Source of the DNA: Opitutia bacterium ISCC 52
Lineage (GTDB): Bacteria; Verrucomicrobiota; Verrucomicrobiia; Opitutales; UBA2995
NCBI GenBank assembly: GCA_014529675.2
Contig: CP076040.1
Location: forward strand, 3,615,894-3,679,893
Direction of reading: 5' to 3'
DNA length: 64,000 nucleotides
This document shows, one piece after another, positions 50,065 through 59,833 of this stretch. Position 1 is the first letter of the stretch. Each line of letters begins with the position of its first letter. Position numbers and translations under genes: made by a program. Under the pieces are notes generated by a model that was not told where the DNA came from, searched no databases, and saw only the letters and a program-made list of their open reading frames with translations.

Positions 50065-51624
50065 ATGAATCGCTTAATTATTACTCTGGGAATCTTTGTC
50101 GCTTTTTTAGTAGGACTCTGTGCCCAATCAACGGTGACAACCAAAACCGATGAGGGAACCATCCGCGGCCGTCCGAACATCATTTGGATCTATGCCGATG
50201 ATCATGCCTTTCAGGCCATAACAGCCTACCACGATCGATTTGCGAACTTCGCGCCGACTCCGAATATCGACCGCATCGCTCACGAAGGCGCCTTGTTCAA
50301 GCACAGCTATGTGGTGAACTCGATTTGCGCACCCGCCCGGGCCAATATCCTGACCGGTGTTCACAGTCACAAGAATGGCGTTTTGGACAACCGCATCCCC
50401 ATCAGCTTCGATCAGCCTACCTTCCCTGCCATCCTAAGAGAAAACGGCTACACGACCGGTGTGTTTGGCAAGTGGCACATCAAGACCAAGCCAGAAGGAT
50501 TCGACGATTTCAAAATCCTCATTGGTCAGGGCCAGTATTTTAATCCGGACTATCGCATAAAAGATGGCGCCGGTGAAAAGACCGTTCAATTAGAAGGCTA
50601 CTCCACAGACCGAACCACGACGGAAGCGCTCGACTTTATTGAAGCCAACAAAGACTCGGGGAAACCGTTCATGGTTATGTGCCAATACAAGGCACCCCAC
50701 GGTCCCTGGTCACCGGCCTTCCGCAATATGGAATTACTGCGCGATGTGGAAATCCCAGAACCACCTACCTTCAACGACGGCTACCGTGGCAGAAAGGCAG
50801 CGGCCATGTCCAAGATGACAATTCTGGGCAATTTCGTCGGCGAGCGATTTGACAGACTTCTCAAAGGGAAACCAGCCAGCTCGCATTATGGCCGCCTATC
50901 AGAAGAAGAACTTCAACGAGCCAACAATTTCTTTGGCTATGAAAATCGCAGGATTATCAAGGGTGATTTGCGGGAAACGGCCCTGAAAAAAGAAAAGTAT
51001 CAGCGCTACATCCATGACTACCTGCGCACCGTTCAAGGGAACGATCAAAACGTGGGCCGCATTCTCGATTACCTGGACGAAAGCGGACTAGCTGAGAACA
51101 CATTGGTTTGCTACTCAAGTGATCAAGGCTTCTACCTCGGAGAACATGGCTGGTACGACAAACGATTCATGTACAACGAATCGTTCTTCACCCCACTGCT
51201 CATGCGCTGGCCGGGACACATCGAGCCCAACACGGTGGTAGAAGAACTCGTGCAAAATATCGATATGGCACCCACCTTCTTATCACTGGGGAAAGCCCCG
51301 GTTCCGGATGTTATGCAAGGAGAAGACATCACACCCCTGCTCTACGGCATCAAACCTCAGCAATGGCGCAGCCATGTCTATTACCACTTCTACGAATCCT
51401 ACGATAGCACTCACGAAGTCCCCAAACACGAAGGCGTATTCGATGGTCGGTATAAGCTCATCCACTTCTACGAACTCGGCGAATGGGAGTTCTTCGACTG
51501 CACTTCCGATCCTTACGAAATGCACAACCGCATCAACGACTCCAGATCACGAAGCAAAATCGCTGAACTCAAAGCCGAGCTTGCCCGCCTGAAACATGAG
51601 TATGAAGTGGAGGAACCAAGCTAG
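50065..51624 (+). CDS. Secreted sulfatase, N-acetylglucosamine-6-sulfatase-like
   Basis: 519 residues with a signal peptide (about 1-21). IYADDHAFQAITAY holds the first metal Asp pair, and C88-A-P-A-R92 in NSICAPARANILTG is the formylglycine signature. CAPAR with DDHAFQAI and SDQGFYLGEHGWYDKRFMY is the pattern of the S1_11-type group that removes 6-O-sulfate from glucosamine or galactose in known members. The C-terminus has FFDCTSDPYEMHNRI. It is the first gene of a plus-strand run: sulfatase, sulfatase, DUF1080 protein, terminator. Its substrate would be an algal or animal sulfated glycan, by inference from the family and from the sulfatase-rich setting. Confidence 0.93.
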   Translation: MNRLIITLGIFVAFLVGLCAQSTVTTKTDEGTIRGRPNIIWIYADDHAFQAITAYHDRFANFAPTPNIDRIAHEGALFKHSYVVNSICAPARANILTGVHSHKNGVLDNRIPISFDQPTFPAILRENGYTTGVFGKWHIKTKPEGFDDFKILIGQGQYFNPDYRIKDGAGEKTVQLEGYSTDRTTTEALDFIEANKDSGKPFMVMCQYKAPHGPWSPAFRNMELLRDVEIPEPPTFNDGYRGRKAAAMSKMTILGNFVGERFDRLLKGKPASSHYGRLSEEELQRANNFFGYENRRIIKGDLRETALKKEKYQRYIHDYLRTVQGNDQNVGRILDYLDESGLAENTLVCYSSDQGFYLGEHGWYDKRFMYNESFFTPLLMRWPGHIEPNTVVEELVQNIDMAPTFLSLGKAPVPDVMQGEDITPLLYGIKPQQWRSHVYYHFYESYDSTHEVPKHEGVFDGRYKLIHFYELGEWEFFDCTSDPYEMHNRINDSRSRSKIAELKAELARLKHEYEVEEPS

Positions 51625-51694
51625 ATATCGGTGTTCAGTAATCAGAGGTCGGTAATCAGTTTTTCTGAAACCAACCCAAACTTCAAAATTCAAT

Positions 51695-53458
51695 ATGAAA
51701 CTCTTCAAACGACTACTACTCTTAGCTCTCTGCTCCGGACTCTTTGCATCCGCCTTAGCGGACCGCCCGAACGTCATCGTCATCCTTACCGACGACCAGG
51801 GCTGGGGCGATTTGAGCGTCCACGGCAACACCAACATCAGCACGCCGAATATCGACCGGCTGGCCGCGCAAGGCATGGAGCTGGAGCGCTTCTACGTGTG
51901 CCCCATTTGTTCACCCACTCGCGCCGAGTTTATGACCGGTCGCTACAACCCACGGACTGGAGTCAAATCTGCCAGTCGTGGCGAAGAGCGCATGGACCTC
52001 GATGAAACCACTATTTTTGAGTCCTTCAAGGAAGCGGGCTACAACACGGCCGCATTTGGCAAATGGCACAATGGTATGCAGCCTCCCTATCATCCCAATG
52101 CTCGCGGCATCGATGAGTATTACGGATTTTGCAGCGGACACTGGGGTCACTACTATTCACCTATGCTCGAGCACAATGGCGAGATTGTGACCGGCGAAGG
52201 ATTCGTAATCGACGACTTCACCAACCGCGCCATGGATTACATTGAGGAGAAGAAAGACGAACCCTTCTTTGTTTACCTCCCCTATTGCACCCCACACTCA
52301 CCCATGCAAGTTCCAGAACCTTGGTGGGTGAAATTCGAAGACAACGATCTACCCCTGAGGGCTCGCGACGATCAGCAGGAGAACTTATCTCATTCCCAAG
52401 CTGCATTGGCGATGTGCGAAAACATCGACTGGAATGTAGGGCGCTTGATGAAGAAGCTCGACGATCTGGAAATAGCAGACAACACGATCGTCATCTACTT
52501 CTCAGACAACGGCCCCAACGGTTATCGCTGGAATGCCGATATGAAAGGCCGTAAAGGCAGTGTCGAAGAAGGCGGTGTTCGTTCGCCTTTCTTCATTCGC
52601 TGGCCCAATAAAATCAAATCAGGCACCAAGACTGATACCATTGCCGGAAGCATTGACCTCAAAGCTACGTTAACTGATTTAGCGGGTATTAAGAATACGG
52701 GTACGCTTCCGATGGACGGCATCAGCCTGAAGCCCCTACTTATGCAAACAGGTGAGGACTGGCCGGATCGGCTCTACGTGAATCACTTCAAAGAAAAAAC
52801 TAGTGTGCGCAGTCAACGTTTCAGACTAGGATTCGAAGGACGGTTGTTTGACATGGAGAACGATCCTGGTCAGCGCATCGACGTGCGGGACAAATTCCCA
52901 AAAGTTTACAAGGAACTCGTTGCGGCCCAAAAGCAGTTTGACCGTGAAGTGGTAGGCGAACTACCACCTGGCGCGGACCAACGCCCTTTTATCATCGGAC
53001 ATCCCGAGCTTACCTTCACCCAACTCCCGGCTCGAGACGGCATTGCTACCGGCGACATCCAACGATCTGGAAGAGCACCGAATTGTTCATTTTATATGAA
53101 CTGGACAAACAAAGACGATACCATCTATTGGGACGCCGATATTCAAGTGGCAGGAAACTACCAAGCTCAAGTTTACTACACCTGTGCCGAAGAAGATCTG
53201 GGAACGGTACTAGAACTAAGCTGTGGTGACTCTGCCATTACTAAAGAAGTCACCGTGGCCAATGATCCACCTTGGGTCGGAGCCGATGATGATCGATCTC
53301 TCCGCAAAGGAGAGTCCTACGTAAAAGATTTTATCCCCATGGACCTAGGCACCATCCGATTAGACAAGGGGAAAAGCCGACTCACTCTTTCAGCCCTTGA
53401 AATACCAGGTAAAGAATCCATCGAAATGCGACTGGTCATGCTGAATCGAGTACCATAA
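51695..53458 (+). CDS. Secreted sulfatase with C-terminal beta domain
   Basis: 587 residues with a signal peptide (about 1-22). LTDDQGWGDLSVHGN and C72-S-P-T-R76 in CPICSPTRAEFMTG mark the active site; AAFGKWHNGM and YFSDNGPNGYRW the other ligands. Residues about 440-587 are an extra strand-rich domain (DDTIYWDADIQVAGNYQAQV, LELSCGDSAIT, TIRLDKGKSRLTLSALEI) that looks like a carbohydrate-binding or jelly-roll module. Such tails are often found in large bacterial sulfatases. It lies 70 bases after the first sulfatase and 24 before the DUF1080 gene, so one transcript is likely. Confidence 0.93.
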   Translation: MKLFKRLLLLALCSGLFASALADRPNVIVILTDDQGWGDLSVHGNTNISTPNIDRLAAQGMELERFYVCPICSPTRAEFMTGRYNPRTGVKSASRGEERMDLDETTIFESFKEAGYNTAAFGKWHNGMQPPYHPNARGIDEYYGFCSGHWGHYYSPMLEHNGEIVTGEGFVIDDFTNRAMDYIEEKKDEPFFVYLPYCTPHSPMQVPEPWWVKFEDNDLPLRARDDQQENLSHSQAALAMCENIDWNVGRLMKKLDDLEIADNTIVIYFSDNGPNGYRWNADMKGRKGSVEEGGVRSPFFIRWPNKIKSGTKTDTIAGSIDLKATLTDLAGIKNTGTLPMDGISLKPLLMQTGEDWPDRLYVNHFKEKTSVRSQRFRLGFEGRLFDMENDPGQRIDVRDKFPKVYKELVAAQKQFDREVVGELPPGADQRPFIIGHPELTFTQLPARDGIATGDIQRSGRAPNCSFYMNWTNKDDTIYWDADIQVAGNYQAQVYYTCAEEDLGTVLELSCGDSAITKEVTVANDPPWVGADDDRSLRKGESYVKDFIPMDLGTIRLDKGKSRLTLSALEIPGKESIEMRLVMLNRVP

Positions 53459-53482
53459 ATTAAATTAACAATCAGGAAACTC

Positions 53483-54145
53483 ATGAAAAACTACCTAAGA
53501 TCACTAATATTACTCGCTACCCTATGCGTGGCTACTTCGACATTCGCAGCCTCTCACGGCAACCATGGCTGGAAGCCCCTTTTTGATGGGGAAACCCTCA
53601 AGGGCTTTGGCGTCGTCCAAGGATTTGCAAACTATTATGTAGAAGACGGAGCCATACTGGGCCGCACAGCTGAGGGAAGTAACAATACTTTCCTTCACAG
53701 CTATAACCACTACTCAGATTTCGAACTGAAATTCGAAGTGAAGGTCGATGCAGACCTGAATTCAGGTGTTCAGATTCGTTCCCATACCCGCGACTTTGGC
53801 AGCCGCCGTTATTTCGGTACCCAAATAGAGATCGAACACAAAAATGGCTACTCAGGGTTTGTCTATGGAGAAGGCTTAAACACCGGGTGGATCTCTCAAG
53901 AGCCCCAAGACGAAAAGGCGCACAAACACATGAAAAAAGGTGCTTGGAACGAATTTCATATCATCGCCAAGGGCCCACATATCACAACTTATATCAACGG
54001 TAAAAAAGTGACCGAAATGAAATTGCCCAATAACATCTACCGCGAAGCTCCTTCCGGAAGCATTGGCTTTCAAGTTCACGGCATCAAAGCCGGAACCGGT
54101 CCTTACGAAGTACGTTGGCGCAACATCCAGATCAAAGAGCTTTAA
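53483..54145 (+). CDS. Secreted DUF1080 (3-keto-disaccharide hydrolase-type) protein
   Basis: 220 residues with a signal peptide (about 1-24, ending FAASH). The DUF1080/3-keto-disaccharide hydrolase domain, a concanavalin-like sandwich, is shown by GWKPLFDGETLKGFGV, NHYSDFELKFEVKV, SGVQIRSHTRDFG, WNEFHIIAKGPHITTYINGK and APSGSIGFQVHG. Homologues hydrolyse 3-keto-glycosides made by sugar oxidation in the Bacteroides type of pathway. So an oxidative step by the Gfo/Idh or propeller dehydrogenases could feed it. It is the last gene of the 50065-54145 unit and is followed by a strong terminator. Confidence 0.88.
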   Translation: MKNYLRSLILLATLCVATSTFAASHGNHGWKPLFDGETLKGFGVVQGFANYYVEDGAILGRTAEGSNNTFLHSYNHYSDFELKFEVKVDADLNSGVQIRSHTRDFGSRRYFGTQIEIEHKNGYSGFVYGEGLNTGWISQEPQDEKAHKHMKKGAWNEFHIIAKGPHITTYINGKKVTEMKLPNNIYREAPSGSIGFQVHGIKAGTGPYEVRWRNIQIKEL

Positions 54146-54168
54146 GGCCCACTTCCATCAAATCTTTC

Positions 54169-54198
54169 AAAAGGCCCGTCGCAAGACGGGCCTTTTTC
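54169..54198 (+). terminator. Intrinsic terminator of the sulfatase/DUF1080 unit
   Basis: AAAAGGCCCGTC and GACGGGCCTTTTT form a 12-bp GC-rich stem with the stable tetraloop GCAA, followed by a T-rich tail. It starts 23 bases after the DUF1080 stop codon. Confidence 0.92.
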
Positions 54199-54262
54199 TT
54201 TGGAATCAACCAACAAATGCTTTGGACGCACATCGGACACATACTCCATATTATCTTTTCTC

Positions 54263-55006
54263 ATGAAAAGACTTACCCTGATTCTCACATTTATCTGGCT
54301 AGCGGCCAGCCAACTCACCGCCGAGCAATTCAACGCACTCATATTCGCCGATGCACACGATACCTGGCACTATCCAAACGTACCGGTTGCAAGAGAATCA
54401 TTCGAGGCCTTGGCGGACAAACACTTCTTCAAACACACCTTTGTCGATACAGATAAACAATTTGCTCAACAGAAATTCGCCGACTTCGACCTCATCGTTT
54501 TCATCAGTGCCAACCCATGCGAACTGAACGAGAAAAAGCGCAAGGAATTCCAAGCTTACATTCACAACGGAGGTGCCATCGTTGGGGTGCATTCTGCTTC
54601 AGCCACCCAAAACGAACCCAATCGTTGGCTCTGGTGGGAAGATGTGATGGGACGTGTCTTTCGCAAACACCCGGTCAAACAAACGGGTGTCATGTCGGTG
54701 GTAGATAAAGATTTCCCGGCTTGTTATCACCTGCCGGACAAATGGCTTTGGACCGACGAATATTACGAATTCGACACCCCTTTCCCAGATCACCTGAACG
54801 TGCTCCTCACCGTGGACGAGAAAACCTATGAACCCAGTAAAGAACACGCCATGGGTGACTACCATCCCATTGCATGGTATCACGAATTTGAAGGAGCGCG
54901 TGTCTTCTACACAGCCATCGGTCATGTTGCCGAATCCTACCGTGATGATACCTTCCTCCAGCACATCTACGGTGGAATGGTCTGGGCGGTTGGACAGCAA
55001 GAGTAG
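54263..55006 (+). CDS. Secreted ThuA-like protein
   Basis: 247 residues from ATG 54263, which provides the signal peptide (about 1-20, ending QLTAE); an upstream extension of the frame has none. ThuA-like fold: FNALIFADAHDTWHYPNVPV, KFADFDLIVFISANPCELNE, YIHNGGAIVGVHSASATQ, and GDYHPIAWYHEFEGARVFYT, with the conserved histidine in AIGHVAES. Thus it is a shorter, soluble relative of the ThuA lipoprotein at 43586. It is separated by a terminator from the sulfatase unit and converges on the DUF1501 gene, so it is probably transcribed on its own. Confidence 0.88.
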   Translation: MKRLTLILTFIWLAASQLTAEQFNALIFADAHDTWHYPNVPVARESFEALADKHFFKHTFVDTDKQFAQQKFADFDLIVFISANPCELNEKKRKEFQAYIHNGGAIVGVHSASATQNEPNRWLWWEDVMGRVFRKHPVKQTGVMSVVDKDFPACYHLPDKWLWTDEYYEFDTPFPDHLNVLLTVDEKTYEPSKEHAMGDYHPIAWYHEFEGARVFYTAIGHVAESYRDDTFLQHIYGGMVWAVGQQE

Positions 55007-55076
55007 AACCTAAATGCGTAAAGATTGGAGAGCCTCTCAGTTTAAAAAATAGAAACGGCGATCCACCCCTACCCTT

Positions 55077-56552
55077 TTAATTCAGAATATCCTGAATGAC
55101 TTTCCCAGCCACATCCGTGAGTCGCATTCGTCGACCGTTGTATTTATAGGTTAGTCGTTCGTGGTCCATCCCAAGAAGGTGCAAGATGGTGGCGTGAAAA
55201 TCATTGATGTGGACGGGATCGCTTCCGACCTGGTGACCGAGTTCATCGCTCTCGCCGTAGGAGGTTCCCGCTTTGACTCCGCCACCTGCCATCCAAACAG
55301 TCATGGCATGAGGATTGTGGTCGCGGCCGGGATTTAAGGTACCTATTTGAGCGACAGGAAGACGGCCGAACTCGCCACCCCAAATGACAAGAGTGTTGTC
55401 GAGCATGCCGCGTTGTTCAAGGTCCGTGAGCAAGGCCGCTATGGGTTTATCGGTTTCGCCAGCAAACTGACTGTGGTTGCCCTTGATGTCGATGTGACCA
55501 TCCCAGGCTCTTTGATTAGCCATACCGCCTGAATAGATTTGGATGAACCGTGTGCCACGTTCCAGAAGACGACGCCCCATCAAGCACTGACGGGCAAAGT
55601 GAGAGCACTGCGAATCGTCGAGCCCGTAGAGTTCCTTCATCGATTCTGACTCCGATTGCACATCGAAGGCTTCAGGTGCTGCGGTCTGCATGCGGTAGGC
55701 CAATTCGAAACTTTCGATGCGTGCTGAGAGCTCGGCATCTGCAGATTGTTGTTCCATGTCGTGCCGGTTGAGCTGACCAATTAAATCCAACTGAGCCCGT
55801 TGTTGTGATTCAGACAGAGACTCGGGTCTTCGAAGATTGAGAATGGGGTCTCCTTTCTGACGCAGTAAGGTTCCCTGATACACGGTCGGTAAAAAACCAG
55901 AACTCCAGTTGGTCCGGCCACCCTTGGGCAATCCACGATCGAGAGGATCTCCCATCACCACAAATCCGGGAAGATCCTGATTCTCTGTTCCCAAACCATA
56001 AGTCACCCACGACCCTACACAGGGAAATCCCGTTCTGGGCAGCCCACTATTCATCATGAACAAGGCAGGAGAATGATTATTCGAGTCGGAATAGAGCGAA
56101 TGAATAAACGCCATCTTATCGACATGCTCACCCAAGTGAGGAAAAATCTCAGAAACCATTTTCCCTGACTCTCCCTTGGGTGAAAACCCAAAGGGGGATT
56201 GCATAATGGAGCCCACTTCCTTGGAGAAGAATCCAGTGAACTTATCGAAGCCTTCCAACTCCTTTCCGTGGTACTTTGCCAACGCAGGTTTGTATTCCCA
56301 GGTATCCATATGACTGGGGCCGCCGTTAATGAATAACCAGATGACGCGTTTAGCCTTTGGAGCAAAGTGCGTAGGTTTGGCAGCAAGAGGTCCACTCGTC
56401 GAAGCTAACAAACCTTCCTGTTGCAAGAGATTGGAGAGTCCTAGCATTCCGAGTCCCATACCACAACGCTTGAGCATCTCACGCCGTGTCATTGACATGA
56501 GCGAGTCGTGATGCTCGGGGCCGCATTGGCCGTATGGGTTGTGAGTGGTCAT
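55077..56552 (-). CDS. DUF1501 Tat-secreted protein, second copy
   Basis: 491 residues with a Tat-like signal (SMTRREMLKRCGMGLGMLG, about 20-38). DUF1501 features: NGGPSHMDTWEYKPALA, MLDNTLVIWGGEFGRLP, RDHNPHAMTVWMAGGGVKAG, and INDFHATILHLLGMDHERLT. It is clearly related to the 16708-18201 protein and has the same partner type upstream (56747-59830), but the spacer between partner genes is 194 bases rather than 8 and holds GC-rich repeats. So transcription may be interrupted or differently regulated here. Function as for the first copy: unproven. Confidence 0.92.
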   Translation of the reverse strand: MTTHNPYGQCGPEHHDSLMSMTRREMLKRCGMGLGMLGLSNLLQQEGLLASTSGPLAAKPTHFAPKAKRVIWLFINGGPSHMDTWEYKPALAKYHGKELEGFDKFTGFFSKEVGSIMQSPFGFSPKGESGKMVSEIFPHLGEHVDKMAFIHSLYSDSNNHSPALFMMNSGLPRTGFPCVGSWVTYGLGTENQDLPGFVVMGDPLDRGLPKGGRTNWSSGFLPTVYQGTLLRQKGDPILNLRRPESLSESQQRAQLDLIGQLNRHDMEQQSADAELSARIESFELAYRMQTAAPEAFDVQSESESMKELYGLDDSQCSHFARQCLMGRRLLERGTRFIQIYSGGMANQRAWDGHIDIKGNHSQFAGETDKPIAALLTDLEQRGMLDNTLVIWGGEFGRLPVAQIGTLNPGRDHNPHAMTVWMAGGGVKAGTSYGESDELGHQVGSDPVHINDFHATILHLLGMDHERLTYKYNGRRMRLTDVAGKVIQDILN

Positions 56553-56599
56553 AAAATCTTTATCTTTCTCTTACTCTTAACCTTAATCCTAATCTAAGC

Positions 56600-56730
56600 G
56601 GCAGAGCGAGGACGCTCTTGCCCTACCCTTTTCGGCGTTGTCACCAAGGCCGCTACATTTTCCTCTGAGAGGCGGGCCGCCCCGGCGGTCGGCCCCTACC
56701 TTTTTCGACGGTGTATCCACCGTTGCTGCA
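56600..56730. repeat. Two tandem GC-rich intergenic repeat units
   Basis: The units read CCCTACCCTTTTCGGCGTTG and, after about 70 bases, CCCTACCTTTTTCGACGGTG, each preceded by a GC-rich palindromic part (GCGAGGACGCTC; GCGGGCCGCCCCGGCGG). A similar GGGCCCTACCT lies at 40200. The stretch separates the second cytochrome and DUF1501 genes. It is flanked on the DUF1501 side by degenerate CTTAATCCTAATC repeats. Confidence 0.45.
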
Positions 56731-56746
56731 TTGAGATTGGGATTGC

Positions 56747-59700
56747 TCATCTTACATACAAAAATTCGTTTAGGCTAAATAGGGACTGACAGTAGTCGAC
56801 CCATGCACGGCTCAATTCGTACCCGTCATTCAGGTACGAGGTGCCTTGGGATTCAATAAATTGAAGCGCAAGGTCGATTTCCGTTTCCGTGGGGAAACGA
56901 CTGAAGGCCAATTGGTAGGCTGCCTTGATCTTAGATTGATCGGAGGGGTACTTGTTTAATTGATTGGCGAAACCTTCTGCATACCGTCGGGTTTGAGGAC
57001 CATTTAAAAACTGTAGGGCCTGAGGCGCAATGGTGGTGCTTACTCGATTCCCCAAACCAACCAGGTGCTCTGGCCAATCAAACAACAACATCTCAGGAAT
57101 CAAGGCGGACCGCTTGAGGAAGAAGTAGACACTGCGGCGATTCATTGAGGGATCGCGAGTGCCCAGACCGAAGGGAGTCGTATCTAACAAGACTGAGACT
57201 TGCAGCATGGAATCGCGAATCACTTCCGCCTCCACTCGGCGAGGAGAAAAACGCCACAGGTATTTGTTATCAATATCCGGCTCAGCCTTCGAAGCATCGT
57301 AGTTGGAATTCTGCTGGTAGGTCGCGCTCATCATAATCTGCTTCTGCAGACGCTTTACATTCCAACCATGCTCAACGAAATCATGAGCCAGCCATTCGAG
57401 TAACTCAGGATGACTGGGATCGCCTCCCTGTTTTCCAAAATCACTCGGCGTTGCAACCAGTCCTCGACCAAAGTGGTAATGCCAGACTCGATTAACAAAG
57501 ACTCGAGCCAATAAACTACCCGCCCCATTCTTAGTATCGGTTAACCAGGCGACGAGTGAGCTCCGCGGACGGCCTAAAGGAGTACTGCTCACCCCTGCCG
57601 GATTCAAGACTTGCAGAATCCCGGGATCCATTGCCTCCCCTTTCTGCTCCACATCTCCACGCTCCAGATAATAAGTATCTTTGTAAAAGGAAGGGAACCC
57701 TTTTTGTGCACTGCGGTGCCAGGCAGGTGTAACGGAATCACTACTGACCATGATTCGAGTTTTGGTTGGGACAGACCTATTCCACTGATGTGCTTTCAGC
57801 TGATCGCGCAATGCAAGCCATTCCGCATTTCCTTTGGCGAATGCTTTTCGAAGGCCGTTTCGCTCGGACAGCGTTAACTTTTCCACATCCATGCCAACCA
57901 ACAGCTTAATGAGTGCTTGGTAAGCTAAGGCCGGAATCCCTTCGCTCACTTCAACCGGAGCGCGAGGATCCAGGGTGACTGAAAAACGAGGACGACCCAC
58001 CATCTGTTGGATATTATAACCGCTGGAGACTCGAATACGAAATCGCGTTCCCTCTGCAAAACCAACCGGCTCTGCAAACCGAACCACGATCGCCTGATCT
58101 TTACCAAAAGCGTCCCTTTCGATCGACCATCCCTGACTGACACCACTGAGCACTGCTCCGGCTCCCCAGGATCCATCATTTTCCTGGGCCGTGGCTTCTG
58201 CAGATGCTAATTCCACTGGTTGCCACTTATCTTTATCCGTTCCGGCTTTCTGAATACTCACCGCAATGCCTCGAATGGTGAATCCACCTTCATGGTCTCG
58301 TCCTGGCCCAAAGCTTGGAAGGGATGGATGAGTCAGCGTTTCCATGCGCAAACCCTTGATATCCTGAAGGCCCACTTCCGCCTGGATCAATAAGTTCTCA
58401 TTTTCCTGTTCAAGATTTTGGCCTGAAACCAAGAGTGATTGATCCCACTGCTCTTCCAATACCTCACCCTCAACCGAATGGTACTTGTCGGGATCCAAGA
58501 CCAGCCAGCGCTCGAGGGGTATTTCAAAGGAGCCTTCTTTCAACCAAGCCTGAAAGGCTGGCTCGAGTTGGGTTTCCTCAAACTGTTCTAGCTCTTGCCT
58601 GAGTCGGTCGTTCTCAAATTTCCAAAATGCTAAATCGTTTTCGTAGCTTTCCTTTTCAGGATCAAGATCGACATAGCCTCGAACGGTTCGGGTAAAATTG
58701 GAAGCCAGATGATAGTAGTCTTTCTGCGGAATAGGGTCGTATTTGTGATCATGGCAGCGAGCACACCCAATGGTTGTACCCAAAAGTGAGGTACCCATGG
58801 TATTAACGATGTCGTCGAGCTCATCATAGCGAGCAGATTCGAATTCTCTTTCCGTCAAAACAGATGAGAACGGTCCTGCTCCAAGGAAACCTGTTGCCAT
58901 TAAGGCCAAGGGATCGCTCGGCATCAATTCGTCCCCAGCAATCTGCCAACTCACGAATTGATCGTAGGGCATGTTCCGATTGAAAGCCTTGATGAGAAAA
59001 TCCCGGTAGTGAAATGCGTATGGGCGATCAAAATCGATTTCGAAACCGGTGCTTTCCGCATACCTGGCGATATCCATCCAATGGCGAGCCCACCGTTCCC
59101 CGTAATGCGGAGATTCGAGAAGCCGATCAATCATCCGTTCGTAGGCCCCCGGCTGCAGATCATTGACAAAGGTTGCTACTTCCTCCGGCGAAGGAAGAAG
59201 ACCGATCGTATTCAAGTAAGCCCGGCGAATCAAGGTGCGACCATTGGCTCGGGCGTTTGGACCAAGGTCATTCTCTCGATGGGACTGAGCGATAAAGCGG
59301 TCAATTCCATTGAGCGCCCAACCGTCCCTTCGACTACGAGGCACCGATGGTTTGCTGAGCGGACGATAAGCCCAATAATCGCGATCTCTGCCACTGACGA
59401 CCATCGGTTCCTCATTGAGTAAGCGAGAACTATCTGCGAGTGGCTTGTCATAGGGCGCGCCCAGATCAATCCAACGCGCGATGGCCTCAATTTCCTCTTC
59501 CGAAAGTTTATCTCTTTTATGAGGCATATAGGGTCCAAAGGTATGTTGGATCGAGTCCATCAAATCACTCGCCTCAGAAGAATGGGAGACCAAGCCGCTA
59601 GCGAGTAGTGAATCCCGATCCGACATGTCGAACTCACCTTCAATCTCGTCCCCTCCATGACATTCGAGGCAATTGTTCTTCAAGATATCCCGAACCGAAG

Positions 59701-59830
59701 ATTTGAAGAGCTCAAGACCTTCTTTCATTTGGGCAGCATGACTCGCTTCAACTGCAGCCGGTATTTGCGCATGGGTCGAACAGGCCAATGCGCCTGTGAG
59801 AAGACCAACTATTAAAACAGAAAGACGCAT
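56747..59830 (-). CDS. Planctomycete-type cytochrome / DUF1549 / DUF1553 protein, long form
   Basis: 1027 residues with a signal peptide (about 1-21). PSCyt1 carries C54-L-E-C57-H58 in NNCLECHGGDEIEGEF; DUF1549 (about 180-380) ends at GCARCHDHKYDPIPQKDYY. Between about 420 and 640 there is an extra domain with LASAEATAQENDGSWGAGAV and FAEPVGFAEGTRFRIRV, resembling a carbohydrate-binding jelly-roll. DUF1553 (about 720-1000) has SLLARVFVNRVWHYHFGRGL and GNRVSTTIAPQALQFLNGP. The short copy at 18210 lacks the extra domain. The NTF2-like gene ends 3 bases before its start, so the two are coupled. Presumed envelope redox or sugar-processing role. Confidence 0.93.
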   Translation of the reverse strand: MRLSVLIVGLLTGALACSTHAQIPAAVEASHAAQMKEGLELFKSSVRDILKNNCLECHGGDEIEGEFDMSDRDSLLASGLVSHSSEASDLMDSIQHTFGPYMPHKRDKLSEEEIEAIARWIDLGAPYDKPLADSSRLLNEEPMVVSGRDRDYWAYRPLSKPSVPRSRRDGWALNGIDRFIAQSHRENDLGPNARANGRTLIRRAYLNTIGLLPSPEEVATFVNDLQPGAYERMIDRLLESPHYGERWARHWMDIARYAESTGFEIDFDRPYAFHYRDFLIKAFNRNMPYDQFVSWQIAGDELMPSDPLALMATGFLGAGPFSSVLTEREFESARYDELDDIVNTMGTSLLGTTIGCARCHDHKYDPIPQKDYYHLASNFTRTVRGYVDLDPEKESYENDLAFWKFENDRLRQELEQFEETQLEPAFQAWLKEGSFEIPLERWLVLDPDKYHSVEGEVLEEQWDQSLLVSGQNLEQENENLLIQAEVGLQDIKGLRMETLTHPSLPSFGPGRDHEGGFTIRGIAVSIQKAGTDKDKWQPVELASAEATAQENDGSWGAGAVLSGVSQGWSIERDAFGKDQAIVVRFAEPVGFAEGTRFRIRVSSGYNIQQMVGRPRFSVTLDPRAPVEVSEGIPALAYQALIKLLVGMDVEKLTLSERNGLRKAFAKGNAEWLALRDQLKAHQWNRSVPTKTRIMVSSDSVTPAWHRSAQKGFPSFYKDTYYLERGDVEQKGEAMDPGILQVLNPAGVSSTPLGRPRSSLVAWLTDTKNGAGSLLARVFVNRVWHYHFGRGLVATPSDFGKQGGDPSHPELLEWLAHDFVEHGWNVKRLQKQIMMSATYQQNSNYDASKAEPDIDNKYLWRFSPRRVEAEVIRDSMLQVSVLLDTTPFGLGTRDPSMNRRSVYFFLKRSALIPEMLLFDWPEHLVGLGNRVSTTIAPQALQFLNGPQTRRYAEGFANQLNKYPSDQSKIKAAYQLAFSRFPTETEIDLALQFIESQGTSYLNDGYELSRAWVDYCQSLFSLNEFLYVR

Positions 59831-59833
59831 GGC

